Source: Polaribacter marinus (GTDB lineage Bacteria; Bacteroidota; Bacteroidia; Flavobacteriales; Flavobacteriaceae). From it: a stretch of DNA of 64,000 bases. Positions 52,999-62,615 of the stretch are shown here, in pieces (position 1 is the stretch's first letter; each line of letters opens with the position of its first letter). The notes beneath the pieces were generated by a model. It was given only the letters and a program-made list of their open reading frames with translations. It was not told the DNA's origin and made no database searches. A program made the position numbers and the translations under genes. The DNA is taken from the NCBI RefSeq assembly GCF_022662535.1, contig NZ_JAKQYM010000001.1:434001-498000 (forward strand), read 5' to 3'.

Positions 52999-54567
52999 AT
53001 GAGTCAGAAGGAAGTATTTTTTGAATACATCAACAAAGGTTATAAAACCAAAGGCGATTTTATCGCATTAGGAGCGGCAATGCTAGGTGAAGAAACAATT
53101 ACAGATGCTATTGTAAAAATTCCTTTAAAAACGTTAAACAGGCATGGTTTAATTGCTGGGGCTACAGGAACCGGAAAAACAAAAACGTTACAGGTTTTAG
53201 CTGAAAACTTATCCGAAAAAGGAGTTCCAGTTTTATTAATGGATATTAAAGGAGATCTTTCTGGTTTGGCACAACCAAGTCCTGGACACGCAAAGATTGA
53301 TGAACGTCATGCAAAAATTGGTATTCCATTTGAAGCAAGGAAGTTTCCAATAGAAGTCTTATCAATTTCAGAGCAAGATGGTACTAAAATGCGTGCAACA
53401 GTATCCGAATTTGGACCTGTATTGTTATCAAGAATTTTAGATTTATCAGAAACACAAAGTGGAATTGTAGCCATCATCTTTAAGTATTGTGATGACAATA
53501 AATTACCCCTTTTAGATATTAAAGACTTTAAAAAAGTTTTGCAATATGTAACCAATGAAGGGAAAGAAGAAATTCAAAATGAATATGGACGAATTTCGTC
53601 ATCTTCTACGGGAGCTATTTTACGTAAAATTGTAGAAATAGAACAACAAGGAGGCGATTTGTTTTTTGGAGAAAAATCTTTTGAAGTAGAAGACTTAACA
53701 AGAGTAGATGAAAATGGAAGGGGAATTATTTCTGTTTTACGCTTAACTGATATTCAAGACAGACCAAAGTTGTTTTCAACATTTATGTTGCAGTTATTGG
53801 CAGAAGTTTACGAAACTTTTCCAGAACAAGGAGATAGTGGAAGACCTGAATTGATCATCTTTATAGATGAAGCGCATTTGGTATTTGAAGAAGCCTCTAA
53901 AGCCTTATTAAATCAGATAGAAAGTATAGTAAAGTTAATTCGATCTAAAGGAATTGGATTGTATTTTGTAACTCAAAACCCTAAAGATGTTCCAGAAGAT
54001 ATTTTGGCTCAGTTAGGTTTAAAAATTCAACATGCATTAAGGGCCTTTACAGCAAAAGATAGAAAAGCAATTAAGTTGGCTGCAGAGAATTATCCAGATT
54101 CAGAATATTATGATACTAAAGAAGTGTTAACACAATTAGGAATTGGAGAAGCATTTGTCTCTGTTTTAAATGAAAAAGGAATTCCAACTCCCTTGGCAAG
54201 AACCATGTTGCGTGCGCCAATGAGTAGAATGGATATTTTAACAGATAAAGAGTTAAAGCAAGTAATAGACAATTCGAGATTAATACATAAATACAATCAA
54301 AATTTAGATAGAGAAAGCGCTTATGAAATGCTAAATAGTAAGATTGAAAAAATTAATTTAGCAGAAGAAAAAGCAATAAGTGATGCAGCAGAAGAGAAAG
54401 AACGTATAAAGTCGGAGAAAGAGCGAGAAAAAGAATTGGCTAGAGAAAGAAAATCAACAAGAAGCAATTCTAGAAGAAGCACAAGAATGAATCCGATTGT
54501 AAAAGTATTAACAAGTGCTACATTTATTAGAGCAGCATTTGGAATATTAAAAAAAGTATTGAAATAA
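52999..54567 (+). CDS. HerA/DUF853-family DNA-translocase-like ATPase
   Basis: The 522-residue protein has Walker A GATGTGKTKTLQ (about residues 54-65), MDIKGDLSG, Walker B PELIIFIDEAHLVFEE (about residues 289-304), a sensor segment LYFVTQNPKDVPEDIL and an arginine-finger-like region. This matches the bacterial HerA-like DUF853 family (E. coli YjgR). A charged Lys/Glu/Arg coiled region (about residues 440-490) precedes a basic C-terminus. HerA proteins are hexameric DNA translocases, usually with NurA; no nurA-like gene is adjacent, and the bacterial function is unsettled. Confidence 0.88.
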   Translation: MSQKEVFFEYINKGYKTKGDFIALGAAMLGEETITDAIVKIPLKTLNRHGLIAGATGTGKTKTLQVLAENLSEKGVPVLLMDIKGDLSGLAQPSPGHAKIDERHAKIGIPFEARKFPIEVLSISEQDGTKMRATVSEFGPVLLSRILDLSETQSGIVAIIFKYCDDNKLPLLDIKDFKKVLQYVTNEGKEEIQNEYGRISSSSTGAILRKIVEIEQQGGDLFFGEKSFEVEDLTRVDENGRGIISVLRLTDIQDRPKLFSTFMLQLLAEVYETFPEQGDSGRPELIIFIDEAHLVFEEASKALLNQIESIVKLIRSKGIGLYFVTQNPKDVPEDILAQLGLKIQHALRAFTAKDRKAIKLAAENYPDSEYYDTKEVLTQLGIGEAFVSVLNEKGIPTPLARTMLRAPMSRMDILTDKELKQVIDNSRLIHKYNQNLDRESAYEMLNSKIEKINLAEEKAISDAAEEKERIKSEKEREKELARERKSTRSNSRRSTRMNPIVKVLTSATFIRAAFGILKKVLK

Positions 54568-54612
54568 CAAATTATAAAAAACAACGTTTAATAGATAATT
54601 AAACTTAATAGT

Positions 54613-55179
54613 ATGGTAAAAAAGAACACATTAGTAATAGCAGTAATATTATTTTCACTAGTAATTGTTAGTTGTAGTAATAATAATAAGTTTAAAATAG
54701 AAAAAGGAAAAGTTGGCTTTTTAACAACAAAGACAACCATACAAGAGTTAAATAAAATCTTTAAAAATGATTCTATTGTTAAAAATTTAAGCGAAGGAGC
54801 TTTAGGTGATAATTATTTTCAAGATGATGATGAATATTTAATCTATGAAAAAGGAGGAAAACATTTGCTAACCATTATACCTAAAGAACAATTAGATTCT
54901 ACATCAACTATAAAAAGTATAGAAATTCACGATTCTCGTTTTAAAACAGCATCAGGAATTACATTAAATTCTAGTTTTTCAGAGATAAATACCAATAGTA
55001 ATATCAACAGAATAGAACGTACATTTTCTTCTGCAACATTGTTCTTGGACGATTTAAACACTACGATTACTATAGATAATGAAGAACTTGGTTTAAAAGA
55101 ATTCAATACTCAAAAAGTAACAAAAGACCAAATTCCTGATTTGGCTAAAATGAAATCTTTTATTGTTTGGTTTAACTAG
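54613..55179 (+). CDS. Putative lipoprotein, family not recognised
   Basis: A 188-residue product with a clear lipoprotein signal (MVKKNTLVIAVILFSLVIVSCSNNNK). The mature part has mixed strands and helices: KVGFLTTKTTIQELNKIFKNDSIV, EYLIYEKGGKHLLTIIPKE, SIEIHDSRFKTASGITLNSSFSEIN. The last is a pattern seen in small proteins that start with an SxFSxV-type beta-turn. I cannot assign a family. It is followed after 6 bases by another unknown gene and then a cupin gene, probably one transcript. Confidence 0.75.
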   Translation: MVKKNTLVIAVILFSLVIVSCSNNNKFKIEKGKVGFLTTKTTIQELNKIFKNDSIVKNLSEGALGDNYFQDDDEYLIYEKGGKHLLTIIPKEQLDSTSTIKSIEIHDSRFKTASGITLNSSFSEINTNSNINRIERTFSSATLFLDDLNTTITIDNEELGLKEFNTQKVTKDQIPDLAKMKSFIVWFN

Positions 55180-55185
55180 TTCCTT

Positions 55186-55578
55186 ATGAAAACATATTCT
55201 ATTGAAAATAGTGAAGAATCAATTTTAAGACCAAATTCTGAATTTGAAAGAAGAATTATCCTTCAATATTATTTAGATAATGATATTGCAATTAATTCTA
55301 TAGAAAGAGAAATTCTTTTAAAAACAAATGTTTCTGAACCAGAGTCTATTGGTATTATTGGTTGTTTATTAAAAGATAACAATTATTTAAATATTATAAG
55401 ATTAGCTATTGGAGCAAAAAATAGATCTAATAAAAAATTAGCTGAAGTAGCAACTAGTTTATTTAATTCAGAACAATTAGAAAAGGCAGATTCTTATTAT
55501 TTTTTTGATGTAGATACAGATGAACTTTCTGAAATAGAAAATGTAGTTACTCGAGAATATATTCCTTTATACTTATAA
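55186..55578 (+). CDS. Hypothetical protein, 130 residues
   Basis: A soluble acidic protein without signal peptide. Sequence features: ENSEESILRPNSEFERRIILQYYLDNDIAINSIEREILLKTN, then EPESIGIIGCLLKDNNYLNIIRLAIGAKNRSNKKLAEVATSLFNSEQLEKADSYYFFDV. The middle suggests repeated helices. I do not recognise a family. Codon use and tight spacing (6 bases after the lipoprotein, 3 before the cupin) support a real gene. Confidence 0.7.
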   Translation: MKTYSIENSEESILRPNSEFERRIILQYYLDNDIAINSIEREILLKTNVSEPESIGIIGCLLKDNNYLNIIRLAIGAKNRSNKKLAEVATSLFNSEQLEKADSYYFFDVDTDELSEIENVVTREYIPLYL

Positions 55579-55581
55579 TAT

Positions 55582-55947
55582 ATGAAAAAGTATACCATTC
55601 AAAAATCACCATTTATAGTACCAACAACAGATGGTAAACTTATAGAAGAACATTTTGGAAATGCTACAGATGAAAATTCACAAGTAAGCATAGCTCATAT
55701 GGTTGCGCCATCGGGTTGGTCAGAACCTTTTCAAACACCTGCCTTTGATGAATATACATATATCATAAAAGGGAAGAAACAATTTATTATTGATGGAGAA
55801 ACTGTAATTTTAGAAGCAGGTCAATCCATTAAAATAGAGAAGAATACAAGAATTCAATATTCGAACCCTTTTAAAGAGGAATGTGAATATATAGCAATTT
55901 GTTTACCTGCTTTTTCAATAGATTTAGTAAATAGAGAAGAGGTTTAG
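55582..55947 (+). CDS. Cupin-domain protein
   Basis: A 121-residue single-domain cupin. EPFQTPAFDEYTYIIKGKKQFIIDGETVILEAGQSIKIEKNTRIQYSNPF contains both cupin motifs: motif 1 with Glu/His-like ligands partly replaced (DEYTYIIKG) and motif 2 centred on IEKNTRIQYSNP, which lacks the usual His. Metal binding may therefore be reduced. Substrate unknown. Its TAG overlaps the TAA of the convergent yitT-like gene by two bases, leaving no room for a terminator. Confidence 0.85.
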   Translation: MKKYTIQKSPFIVPTTDGKLIEEHFGNATDENSQVSIAHMVAPSGWSEPFQTPAFDEYTYIIKGKKQFIIDGETVILEAGQSIKIEKNTRIQYSNPFKEECEYIAICLPAFSIDLVNREEV

Positions 55948-56861
55948 TTTTTACTTTTAGAAATATTGGCTTTTAATATTTCTAGGTTTTTATTCTTTTT
56001 TTTGTTGATGTAATGCCTTAGGACACCTCCTTTTACACTGTTTACATCAAACTCTACAATAAATGCATTGGGATCTATTTCTTTAATTAATCGATACATT
56101 TTTTTGATATCTATTCTATTTATTATAGAATGAATGATATCAAAGTCTTCTGCTTCTCCTTTGCTACCAAATCCTGATGATCCTTTATAAACAGTTAAAC
56201 CAGTTCCTAATTCTTCTAAAATAGCTATTTTTATTAAATCATATTCTTTTGAAACGATTGTAACACCAATAAAATCTTCAAACCCTTCTATAACTGTATC
56301 TGTTACTTTAGAGGCTATTATATATGTTAAAATAGAGTATAGTGCCACTTCAACAGATATAACGAAAGCAGTGATGCTAAATAAAATAATATTAAAAACT
56401 AATATAATTTTACCAATACTAATTCCAAATTTATCATTTAAATAGATTCCTAGTATTTCAGAGCCATCTAAAACAGAACCATTCCTTATGGCAATACCAA
56501 TTCCAGAACCAACTAATAAACCTCCAAAAATAGAGATCAGTAATTTGTCGTTTGTAATGGTTTGAATGTTTTCGAAATGAATAAATAAAGCAAGTCCTAA
56601 AATACTAACAATAGATTTTACAACAATTCTTTTAGAAACCGTAAAAAAACCTAAAACTAAAAAAGGAATGCTAAATAAGACTAACAAATAAGACATATTA
56701 ATATCTACTTGAGTTCTTACCAATAAAGCAATACCAGTTACACCTCCATCTAAAAAACCATTTGGTAATAGAAAAGCTTTTAACCCCAGACTAGTAAGAA
56801 TAATTCCTAAAAAAATCTGTAAGTATTCAGATAAATAATTGGTACTTTTTTTAGTGTTCAT
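55944..56861 (-). CDS. YitT-family membrane protein (DUF161 plus DUF2179)
   Basis: The 305-residue protein has five or six membrane helices over residues 1-190 (LSEYLQIFLGIILTSLGLKAFLLPNGFLDGGVTGIALLV ... GSGIGIAIRNGSVLDGSEILGIYL), then a soluble DUF2179 domain (VTIVSKEYDLIKIAILEELGTGLTVYKGSSGF ... FIVEFDVNSVKGGVLRHY). This is the normal order for YitT/YvjA proteins, of unknown but probably transport-related function. folD lies 7 bases upstream on the strand. Confidence 0.9.
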   Translation of the reverse strand: MNTKKSTNYLSEYLQIFLGIILTSLGLKAFLLPNGFLDGGVTGIALLVRTQVDINMSYLLVLFSIPFLVLGFFTVSKRIVVKSIVSILGLALFIHFENIQTITNDKLLISIFGGLLVGSGIGIAIRNGSVLDGSEILGIYLNDKFGISIGKIILVFNIILFSITAFVISVEVALYSILTYIIASKVTDTVIEGFEDFIGVTIVSKEYDLIKIAILEELGTGLTVYKGSSGFGSKGEAEDFDIIHSIINRIDIKKMYRLIKEIDPNAFIVEFDVNSVKGGVLRHYINKKKNKNLEILKANISKSKN

Positions 56862-56868
56862 TTAGTTG

Positions 56869-57744
56869 TTAGCTTTTTCTTTCACAAGCTAATAGAGTGT
56901 TTTTTAATAGCATGGCAATGGTCATTGGTCCAACACCTCCGGGAACAGGGGTAATGTATGCGGCTTTTTTAGAAACTTCGTTAAAATCAACATCACCTAT
57001 TAATCGATAACCATTTTTCTTTGAAGTATCTCCAACTCTAGTAATTCCAACATCAATAATAGTTACATTGTCTTTTACCATATCTGCCTTTACAAATTCT
57101 GGAATTCCAATTGCAGCTACAATGATGTCTGCTTGTAATGTAATGTCTTTTAAATTTTGAGTTCTACTATGACACATGGTAACAGTTGCATTGCCAATTT
57201 TTCTTTTTTGTGATAATAAAATACTCATTGGGCTTCCAACAATATGACTTCTTCCTAACACAACAACATGTTTTCCTGAGGTTTCAACATTGTATCTGTC
57301 AAGTAATTCTAAGATTCCAAAAGGAGTTGCAGAAATAAATGTAGGTAAGTTTAATGCCATTTTTCCAACATTTGTTGGATGAAATCCATCTACATCTTTA
57401 TCTGGATCTACGGCCATTAAGATTTTTTGTTCATTTATATGCTTTGGCAATGGAAGTTGAACGATAAAGCCATCAATATTGTTATCTACATTTAAAACAG
57501 CAATTTCATTTAGCAGTTCTTCTTCTGTGGTTTCTTCTGGTAAACGAATTAAAGAAGATTCAAAACCAACACGTTCACAAGCTTTTACTTTTGCATTCAC
57601 ATAAGTAATACTTGCTCCATCATTGCCAACAATCACTGCCGCTAAATGGGGTGTTTTTTTACCATTATTTTTTAAATCTCTTACTTCTAAAGAAATTTCT
57701 TCTTTAATATCTGCAGCTGTTTTTTTACCGTCTAATAAAATCAT
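56869..57744 (-). CDS. folD: Bifunctional methylenetetrahydrofolate dehydrogenase/cyclohydrolase
   Basis: The 291-residue enzyme interconverts 5,10-methylene-, methenyl- and 10-formyl-tetrahydrofolate. [14 protein letters not shown] carries the catalytic Lys and Tyr, [19 protein letters not shown] the family motif, [17 protein letters not shown] the NADP-binding loop and [19 protein letters not shown] the C-terminal signature. Length typical. It probably forms a transcript with the yitT-like gene. A strong terminator separates it from ffh. Confidence 0.96.
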   Translation of the reverse strand: MILLDGKKTAADIKEEISLEVRDLKNNGKKTPHLAAVIVGNDGASITYVNAKVKACERVGFESSLIRLPEETTEEELLNEIAVLNVDNNIDGFIVQLPLPKHINEQKILMAVDPDKDVDGFHPTNVGKMALNLPTFISATPFGILELLDRYNVETSGKHVVVLGRSHIVGSPMSILLSQKRKIGNATVTMCHSRTQNLKDITLQADIIVAAIGIPEFVKADMVKDNVTIIDVGITRVGDTSKKNGYRLIGDVDFNEVSKKAAYITPVPGGVGPMTIAMLLKNTLLACERKS

Positions 57745-57777
57745 TTGTTATGTGTGGTTGTTGTGTTTTGTTAAAAT

Positions 57778-57808
57778 AAAAAAGAGATAAACACAGTTTA
57801 TCTCTTTT
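57778..57808 (-). terminator. Terminator of ffh
   Basis: AAAGAGATAAAC and GTTTATCTCTTT form a perfect 12-bp stem with a three-base loop and a T-run on the minus strand. It lies 9 bases after the ffh stop. Confidence 0.92.
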
Positions 57809-57816
57809 AAAAAAAA

Positions 57817-59145
57817 TTATTTCATGCCTTTCATCATTTGCATCATTTTTTTGCCTCCACCACCTTGCATCATTTTCATCATTTTGCTCATCTGATTAAA
57901 TTGCTTCATTAACTGATTGACTTCATTAACAGAAGTTCCAGAACCTTTCGCAATTCTCTTTTTCCTGCTAGCATTTATAGATGTTGGCGTGCTTCTTTCT
58001 GAAGGTGTCATAGAATGTATAATGGCTTCGATTCCTTTAAAAGCATCATCATCTATATCTACATCTTTCATGGCTTTTCCTGCTCCAGGAATCATTCCCA
58101 TTAAGTCTTTCATACTACCCATCTTTTTGATTTGTTGTATTTGACTTAAAAAATCATCAAAACCAAATTGATTTTTAGCAATTTTTTTCTGAAGTTTTCT
58201 AGCTTCTTCTTCATCATATTGATCTTGAGCTCTTTCTACAAGTGAAATAACATCACCCATACCCAAAATCCTATCTGCCATTCTATCTGGATGAAATACA
58301 TCTATGGCATCCATTTTTTCACCCGTACCAATAAATTTAATTGGTTTATCTACTACAGATTTAATTGTTAAAGCAGCTCCACCACGAGTATCTCCATCTA
58401 ATTTGGTAAGAACAACACCGTCAAAATTTAGAATATCGTTAAAAGCTTTTGCTGTATTAACAGCATCTTGACCTGTCATAGAATCTACAACAAATAATGT
58501 TTCTTGTGGATTAATGGCTTTATGAATGTTAGAAATTTCGGTCATCATTTCTTCATCTACAGCTAAACGTCCTGCTGTATCAATAATAACAACATTCTTG
58601 CCATTTGCCTTGGCGTGTTTTATTGCATTTTGAGAAATTTCTACAGGGTTGTTATTGCCAACCTCTGCATATACTTCAACTCCAATTTGTTCTCCAACAA
58701 CTTGTAGTTGGTTAATTGCTGCTGGTCTATAAACATCACAACCAACTAAAAGAACTTGCTTAGCCTTTTTGTCTTTAAGGTAATTTGCTAATTTTCCAGA
58801 AAAAGTAGTTTTTCCAGAACCTTGTAAACCAGACATTAGAATTACAGTTGGAGAACCACCTAAGTTTACACCAACAGTTTCTCCACCCATTAATAGTGTT
58901 AATTCGTCTTTAACCAATTTAACCATCAATTGTCCAGGATTTAACGTAGTTAAAACGTCTTGTCCTAGAGCTTGAGTTTGTACTCTTTTTGTAAATTCTT
59001 TGGCAATTTTAAAGTTTACATCGGCATCTAATAATGCTCTTCTAACTTCTTTTAACGTTTCAGCAACGTTTACTTCTGTAATTTTACCGTGACCTTTTAG
59101 GGTATGTAAGGCTTTATCTAATTTATCGCTTAAACTATTAAACAT
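57817..59145 (-). CDS. ffh: Signal recognition particle GTPase Ffh (SRP54)
   Basis: The 442-residue protein has the N and G domains with GLQGSGKTTFSGKLANYL (P-loop, about residues 105-122), DTAGRLAVDEEMM and TKLDGDTRGGAALTI. The methionine-rich M domain (from about 300) ends in a GMK tail after many Met residues. It binds 4.5S RNA and signal peptides of nascent membrane proteins. I start at the ATG at 59145 (MFNSLSDKLDKAL). TATATTTG on the minus strand (59177-59170) is the likely -7 element, 24 bases upstream. Confidence 0.98.
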   Translation of the reverse strand: MFNSLSDKLDKALHTLKGHGKITEVNVAETLKEVRRALLDADVNFKIAKEFTKRVQTQALGQDVLTTLNPGQLMVKLVKDELTLLMGGETVGVNLGGSPTVILMSGLQGSGKTTFSGKLANYLKDKKAKQVLLVGCDVYRPAAINQLQVVGEQIGVEVYAEVGNNNPVEISQNAIKHAKANGKNVVIIDTAGRLAVDEEMMTEISNIHKAINPQETLFVVDSMTGQDAVNTAKAFNDILNFDGVVLTKLDGDTRGGAALTIKSVVDKPIKFIGTGEKMDAIDVFHPDRMADRILGMGDVISLVERAQDQYDEEEARKLQKKIAKNQFGFDDFLSQIQQIKKMGSMKDLMGMIPGAGKAMKDVDIDDDAFKGIEAIIHSMTPSERSTPTSINASRKKRIAKGSGTSVNEVNQLMKQFNQMSKMMKMMQGGGGKKMMQMMKGMK

Positions 59146-59211
59146 AATTTGTGTTCTTTTTTGGAAGCACAAATATAAAAATTACTACTCTCTTATAAAA
59201 GATTTATATTG

Positions 59212-59655
59212 TTATTCTGATTTTAAGAAAAGACTGGTAAAAAAGTTGATTAAGTGAATGAAAATAGATATAATAAAAATGATAAAAGAAACAAAAATCA
59301 CAAATGATGAGTGATCATTTAAAAGGGAGGCTTCTTGTGAGTATTGTTTTCCAATCCAGTTCCAATTATTTCTTGTTAAAACTAATATAAAAGCTAATAT
59401 TTGTAAGGAAATATGAATGATTGTTAACCATTTTTTTGCAGGTTTATTTGCCCAATGTAGAGCGAAATAGTTTAAGCCAATCAAACCAAAAAATACTGCA
59501 GAAATTGCAGACCAAAATTTTAAATCTGTAATAAAATAGTTGTCATTAAAATTAAAACCTATTTGGTATTTCCCTTTGAAAATTGAAATAAGGATAAAAA
59601 CAGGAATCAATCCAAAGAAAAAAAGATGAGGTTTAGCAATAATTTTCTTCAGCAT
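59212..59655 (-). CDS. Hypothetical four-helix membrane protein
   Basis: A 147-residue protein with four hydrophobic helices (FFGLIPVFILISIFK; FWSAISAVFFGLIGLNYF; IIHISLQILAFILVL; FVIFVSFIIFIISIFIHLI) and short loops. I do not recognise a named family; layout resembles cytochrome-oxidase-subunit-I-like small membrane proteins sometimes annotated that way, but no haem ligands are evident beyond isolated His residues. The start lies 23 bases inside the DinB-like gene, so the two are coupled. Confidence 0.7.
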   Translation of the reverse strand: MLKKIIAKPHLFFFGLIPVFILISIFKGKYQIGFNFNDNYFITDLKFWSAISAVFFGLIGLNYFALHWANKPAKKWLTIIHISLQILAFILVLTRNNWNWIGKQYSQEASLLNDHSSFVIFVSFIIFIISIFIHLINFFTSLFLKSE

Positions 59656-60175
59656 AATTATTTTTCAAAATGGTTGTATGATGTTCGGTGTGATGTGCTG
59701 TCCACATAATAATTTCTCTAATTGTCATTTTTCCCATCAATGGATGAGGAATAACCAATGAATCTAAATTGAGATCACTAGTTTTTTTGAGTTTATATTG
59801 TAATTTTTTCTGTTGTATTTGTAATCTTGTTAATAAACGTTTTCGCTCTGTTAAAGTAGGTGTCTTTAAATTTTGATTAAAAGTTCTTACTCTATCTTTA
59901 TTCTCTGATAATTTTTTTTGATAATTTTTAACAACGGTATCATAATCTCTTGGAGCTCTATTACAAGTACCAAATTTATATTTTAAGAAAAATCTAGGGT
60001 AACTCAGTGCATTATTAAGCATTTGTAAACTATTAACTAAATGTAAAATTTGCTGACCAGTTGTCCATTTTCCTTCAGGGCCTTTTTCCCAAATATCAAT
60101 TGACTGATTTTCCATCCAAAGAAACAATTCTTTATATTTTTCTTCTAATAAACTTGCAATAGCATCTTTGTTCAT
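59633..60175 (-). CDS. DinB-like/DUF1569-type protein
   Basis: A 180-residue helical protein. TTGQQILHLVNSLQMLNNAL near residues 40-58 and the C-terminal MTIREIIMWTAHHTEHHTTIL match the DinB-superfamily four-helix bundle, in which three His bind a metal: His in HLV and the two His of the HHTEHH cluster. Such proteins include thiol transferases and metal-dependent hydrolases with poorly known substrates. It is followed by the overlapping membrane-protein gene. Confidence 0.8.
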   Translation of the reverse strand: MNKDAIASLLEEKYKELFLWMENQSIDIWEKGPEGKWTTGQQILHLVNSLQMLNNALSYPRFFLKYKFGTCNRAPRDYDTVVKNYQKKLSENKDRVRTFNQNLKTPTLTERKRLLTRLQIQQKKLQYKLKKTSDLNLDSLVIPHPLMGKMTIREIIMWTAHHTEHHTTILKNNYAEENYC

Positions 60176-60250
60176 TTAATCTAAATTTTCTGCTCTAAAT
60201 GTATGAAATAAAAACAGATATACAATTCAATAGATCAACTTTAGAGTTTG

Positions 60251-60730
60251 TTATCTTTCAGAAATAAACTTTAAGGCAGCACCATTTATACAATGACGTT
60301 TGCCTGTTGTTTCTTGTGGTCCATCATCAAATGAATGCCCTAAATGTCCTCCACAAGTTTTACATTTTAATTCAGTTCTTTTATATCCAATTTTATAATC
60401 TACATCTAATTCTATATTTTTTTGAATAGCTCTGTCAAAAGAGGGCCAACCAGAACCAGAATCATATTTATATTCAGATTTGTATAAAGGTGTTTTACAA
60501 GCCGCACAAACGTAAATTCCTTTTGTATAATTTTTATCTAATGGACTAGAAAAAGCTCTTTCTGTACCTGCTTCTCGTAAAACCTTATATTGTAAAGGGG
60601 AAAGTAATTTTTTCCATTCGTTTTCAGTTTTGACAATTTTATAGGCCTTTTTTTCTATTGATGAATTTTGGGCTTTGCTAGAACAATTTATAAATACTAT
60701 TAAAACGATTATGCTTGCTATTTTTTTCAT
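60251..60730 (-). CDS. msrB: Peptide-methionine (R)-S-oxide reductase, lipoprotein
   Basis: The 159-residue protein starts with a lipoprotein signal (MKKIASIIVLIVFINCSS), so the enzyme is exported. The MsrB domain has two zinc CxxC pairs (CAAC and CKTCGGHLGHSFDDGP) and the catalytic Cys in GKRHCINGAALKF near the C-terminus. It reduces methionine-R-sulfoxide in proteins. Its ATG overlaps the hydrolase stop (ATGA). Confidence 0.95.
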   Translation of the reverse strand: MKKIASIIVLIVFINCSSKAQNSSIEKKAYKIVKTENEWKKLLSPLQYKVLREAGTERAFSSPLDKNYTKGIYVCAACKTPLYKSEYKYDSGSGWPSFDRAIQKNIELDVDYKIGYKRTELKCKTCGGHLGHSFDDGPQETTGKRHCINGAALKFISER

Positions 60731-61602
60731 GTATTTTGTATTATAAAACCTATTATTTTATTCGTAACAATTTTATCACGAAGAATCTTTGTGTGACCAA
60801 GTCCATTTGTAATATAAAGAGAACCTTTCTCTAAGTTTTGACGAATATTAATAGCACAACTTACAGCAACATCACCATCAGCACTGTCGTGAATAACTAA
60901 GGTTGGAATTTTAATTTTTTTAGCGGCTTCACTTGCTGCAAATGGGGCTAATTGAATGTTCCATTTTTTCATGAAATAGCGTTCCATTTTTGCAGCTATA
61001 ATTTTTTTTAAACCTAAATTACGTGTAAAATTTTCTAGAATATCAGGTATTTTATCGCCAGAACCAACCGTAACCATACATTTAAATAAGATTTCATTAG
61101 AATTTGCATTTAATATTCCCATAGCACCAAAAGAATGTCCAACGGCAGCATCAAAAGGTCCAAATTCTTCAGTTATAGATTTAATAGTCTCTATGTATTC
61201 TATCAAATTTGTGGTTTTTCCAGTAGATTCTCCATGAGCAGGACCATCAAAAGAAACTACCATATATCCTTTTTCTAGTAATTTATGAGCAATCATAAAA
61301 AGCTGCGTACTTCTTCCGGCCCAACCATGACAGAGTAATACTTTTTTGTCAGAAAAACCATAAGATAAAATATGTATTTCTTTTTGTATTGAAGAAATAA
61401 AAATTTTTTTATTTTGAGCACTTTCTTTCATTGCTAGCTCTCTCTTTGGAGTAGAGAAATTGATTGGGGTTGAGAATAGTTTTGTGGCAAAAAAGACGAC
61501 AAGTTTATGAGATATAAACTGTGTTGTTTTTGCAAAATACACAACAGGTTTTGGTATGGATAAACTTGGAGATACTAGATTATTGTTTTTAAATAATGAC
61601 AT
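60727..61602 (-). CDS. Alpha/beta-hydrolase
   Basis: The 291-residue protein has KVLLCHGWAGRSTQLF (oxyanion strand, about residues 90-105), VVSFDGPAHGES, nucleophile elbow VGHSFGAMGIL (Ser at about 157), and C-terminal acid and base in TLVIHDSADGDVAVS and LGHTKILRDKIV. The N-terminal 60 residues are basic and hydrophobic and may associate with membrane. Substrate unknown. I start at the ATG at 61602; the codon before it is TTG. Confidence 0.9.
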   Translation of the reverse strand: MSLFKNNNLVSPSLSIPKPVVYFAKTTQFISHKLVVFFATKLFSTPINFSTPKRELAMKESAQNKKIFISSIQKEIHILSYGFSDKKVLLCHGWAGRSTQLFMIAHKLLEKGYMVVSFDGPAHGESTGKTTNLIEYIETIKSITEEFGPFDAAVGHSFGAMGILNANSNEILFKCMVTVGSGDKIPDILENFTRNLGLKKIIAAKMERYFMKKWNIQLAPFAASEAAKKIKIPTLVIHDSADGDVAVSCAINIRQNLEKGSLYITNGLGHTKILRDKIVTNKIIGFIIQNT

Positions 61603-61722
61603 CAATAAATAATATTTTTTTGATACAGTTAGAATATGTAATTTTAGAGAAAATATAAATACTTATATAAGTGACTAAATTACATATTTAGTGTCGTATT
61701 ATAAGAACCTAAAAAATAAAAA

Positions 61723-62538
61723 ATGAAAAAAATAGTTGTTTTAATTTTTACAGTTTTTCTATTTGTAGAATGTAGTACTGTGCCAATTACGGGAAGAAAA
61801 AGAGTTAATTTTGTGAGTGATGCTCAGGTTTTACCAGCCAGTTTTGCACAATACAAAGGGTTTTTAGAAGAGAATAAAGTATCTACAAATAAAGAAATGA
61901 CCAACCAAATTAAAGAAGTTGGTAAAAATATTTCTGAAGCTGTAGATCGTTTTATGCGAGCTAATAATATGACATCAGAAGCAGATTCTTATAAATGGGA
62001 ATTTAATTTGATAGAAGATAAAACTATAAATGCTTGGTGTATGCCTGGAGGAAAAGTAGTTTTTTATACAGGGATTATGCCAATTTGTGCAAATGTAAAT
62101 GGAGTTGCTGCGGTAATGGGACACGAAGTTGCGCATGCTTTTGCAAAACATGGTCAAGAAAGAATGTCTCAGGGACAGTTACAACAAATAGGTGGTTTAG
62201 CAGTTGCTTTAGGAACTTCTGGAAAAAATGAAAAATCACAACAAATTTGGAACACTGCATTTGGTATTGGTTCTGGTTTAGGAATGTTAAAATTTAGTAG
62301 AGTTCATGAGCAAGAAGCAGATAGATTAGGTTTGGTTTTTATGTTAATGGCAGGTTATGATGGAAATGAAGCTGCAGAAGTTTGGGTGAGAATGAGTAAA
62401 TTGTCTAACGGAAAATCGCAACCTGAAATCTTAAGCACACACCCGTCAAACGAATCAAGAATTCAAGATTTAAAAAATTATTTACCAACAGCAAAGAAAT
62501 TTGCAACACAATATAATGCCAAAGGAGCATTGAAATAA
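61723..62538 (+). CDS. M48-family metalloprotease, lipoprotein
   Basis: The 271-residue product has a lipoprotein signal (MKKIVVLIFTVFLFVECSTVPITGRKRVNF). MGHEVAHAFAKHGQERM holds the zinc motif HEVAH (His134, Glu135, His138), and VHEQEADRLGLVFM the third ligand Glu in ExxAD near residue 196. Domain size is that of YcaL/LoiP-like periplasmic M48 lipoproteins rather than BepA, since there is no TPR domain. It probably takes part in outer-membrane protein quality control. A terminator follows. Confidence 0.93.
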   Translation: MKKIVVLIFTVFLFVECSTVPITGRKRVNFVSDAQVLPASFAQYKGFLEENKVSTNKEMTNQIKEVGKNISEAVDRFMRANNMTSEADSYKWEFNLIEDKTINAWCMPGGKVVFYTGIMPICANVNGVAAVMGHEVAHAFAKHGQERMSQGQLQQIGGLAVALGTSGKNEKSQQIWNTAFGIGSGLGMLKFSRVHEQEADRLGLVFMLMAGYDGNEAAEVWVRMSKLSNGKSQPEILSTHPSNESRIQDLKNYLPTAKKFATQYNAKGALK

Positions 62539-62571
62539 AAAATTAAAAAAGAAATAGATTTCCTATATTGT

Positions 62572-62602
62572 AACCGTTCAAATTTTTTGAACGGTTTTTT
62601 TA
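62572..62602 (+). terminator. Terminator of the M48 protease gene
   Basis: AACCGTTCAA-ATTTT-TTGAACGGTT is a perfect 10-bp stem followed by T. It ends 14 bases before the next ATG. Confidence 0.92.
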
Positions 62603-62615
62603 TAAATAATATTCT

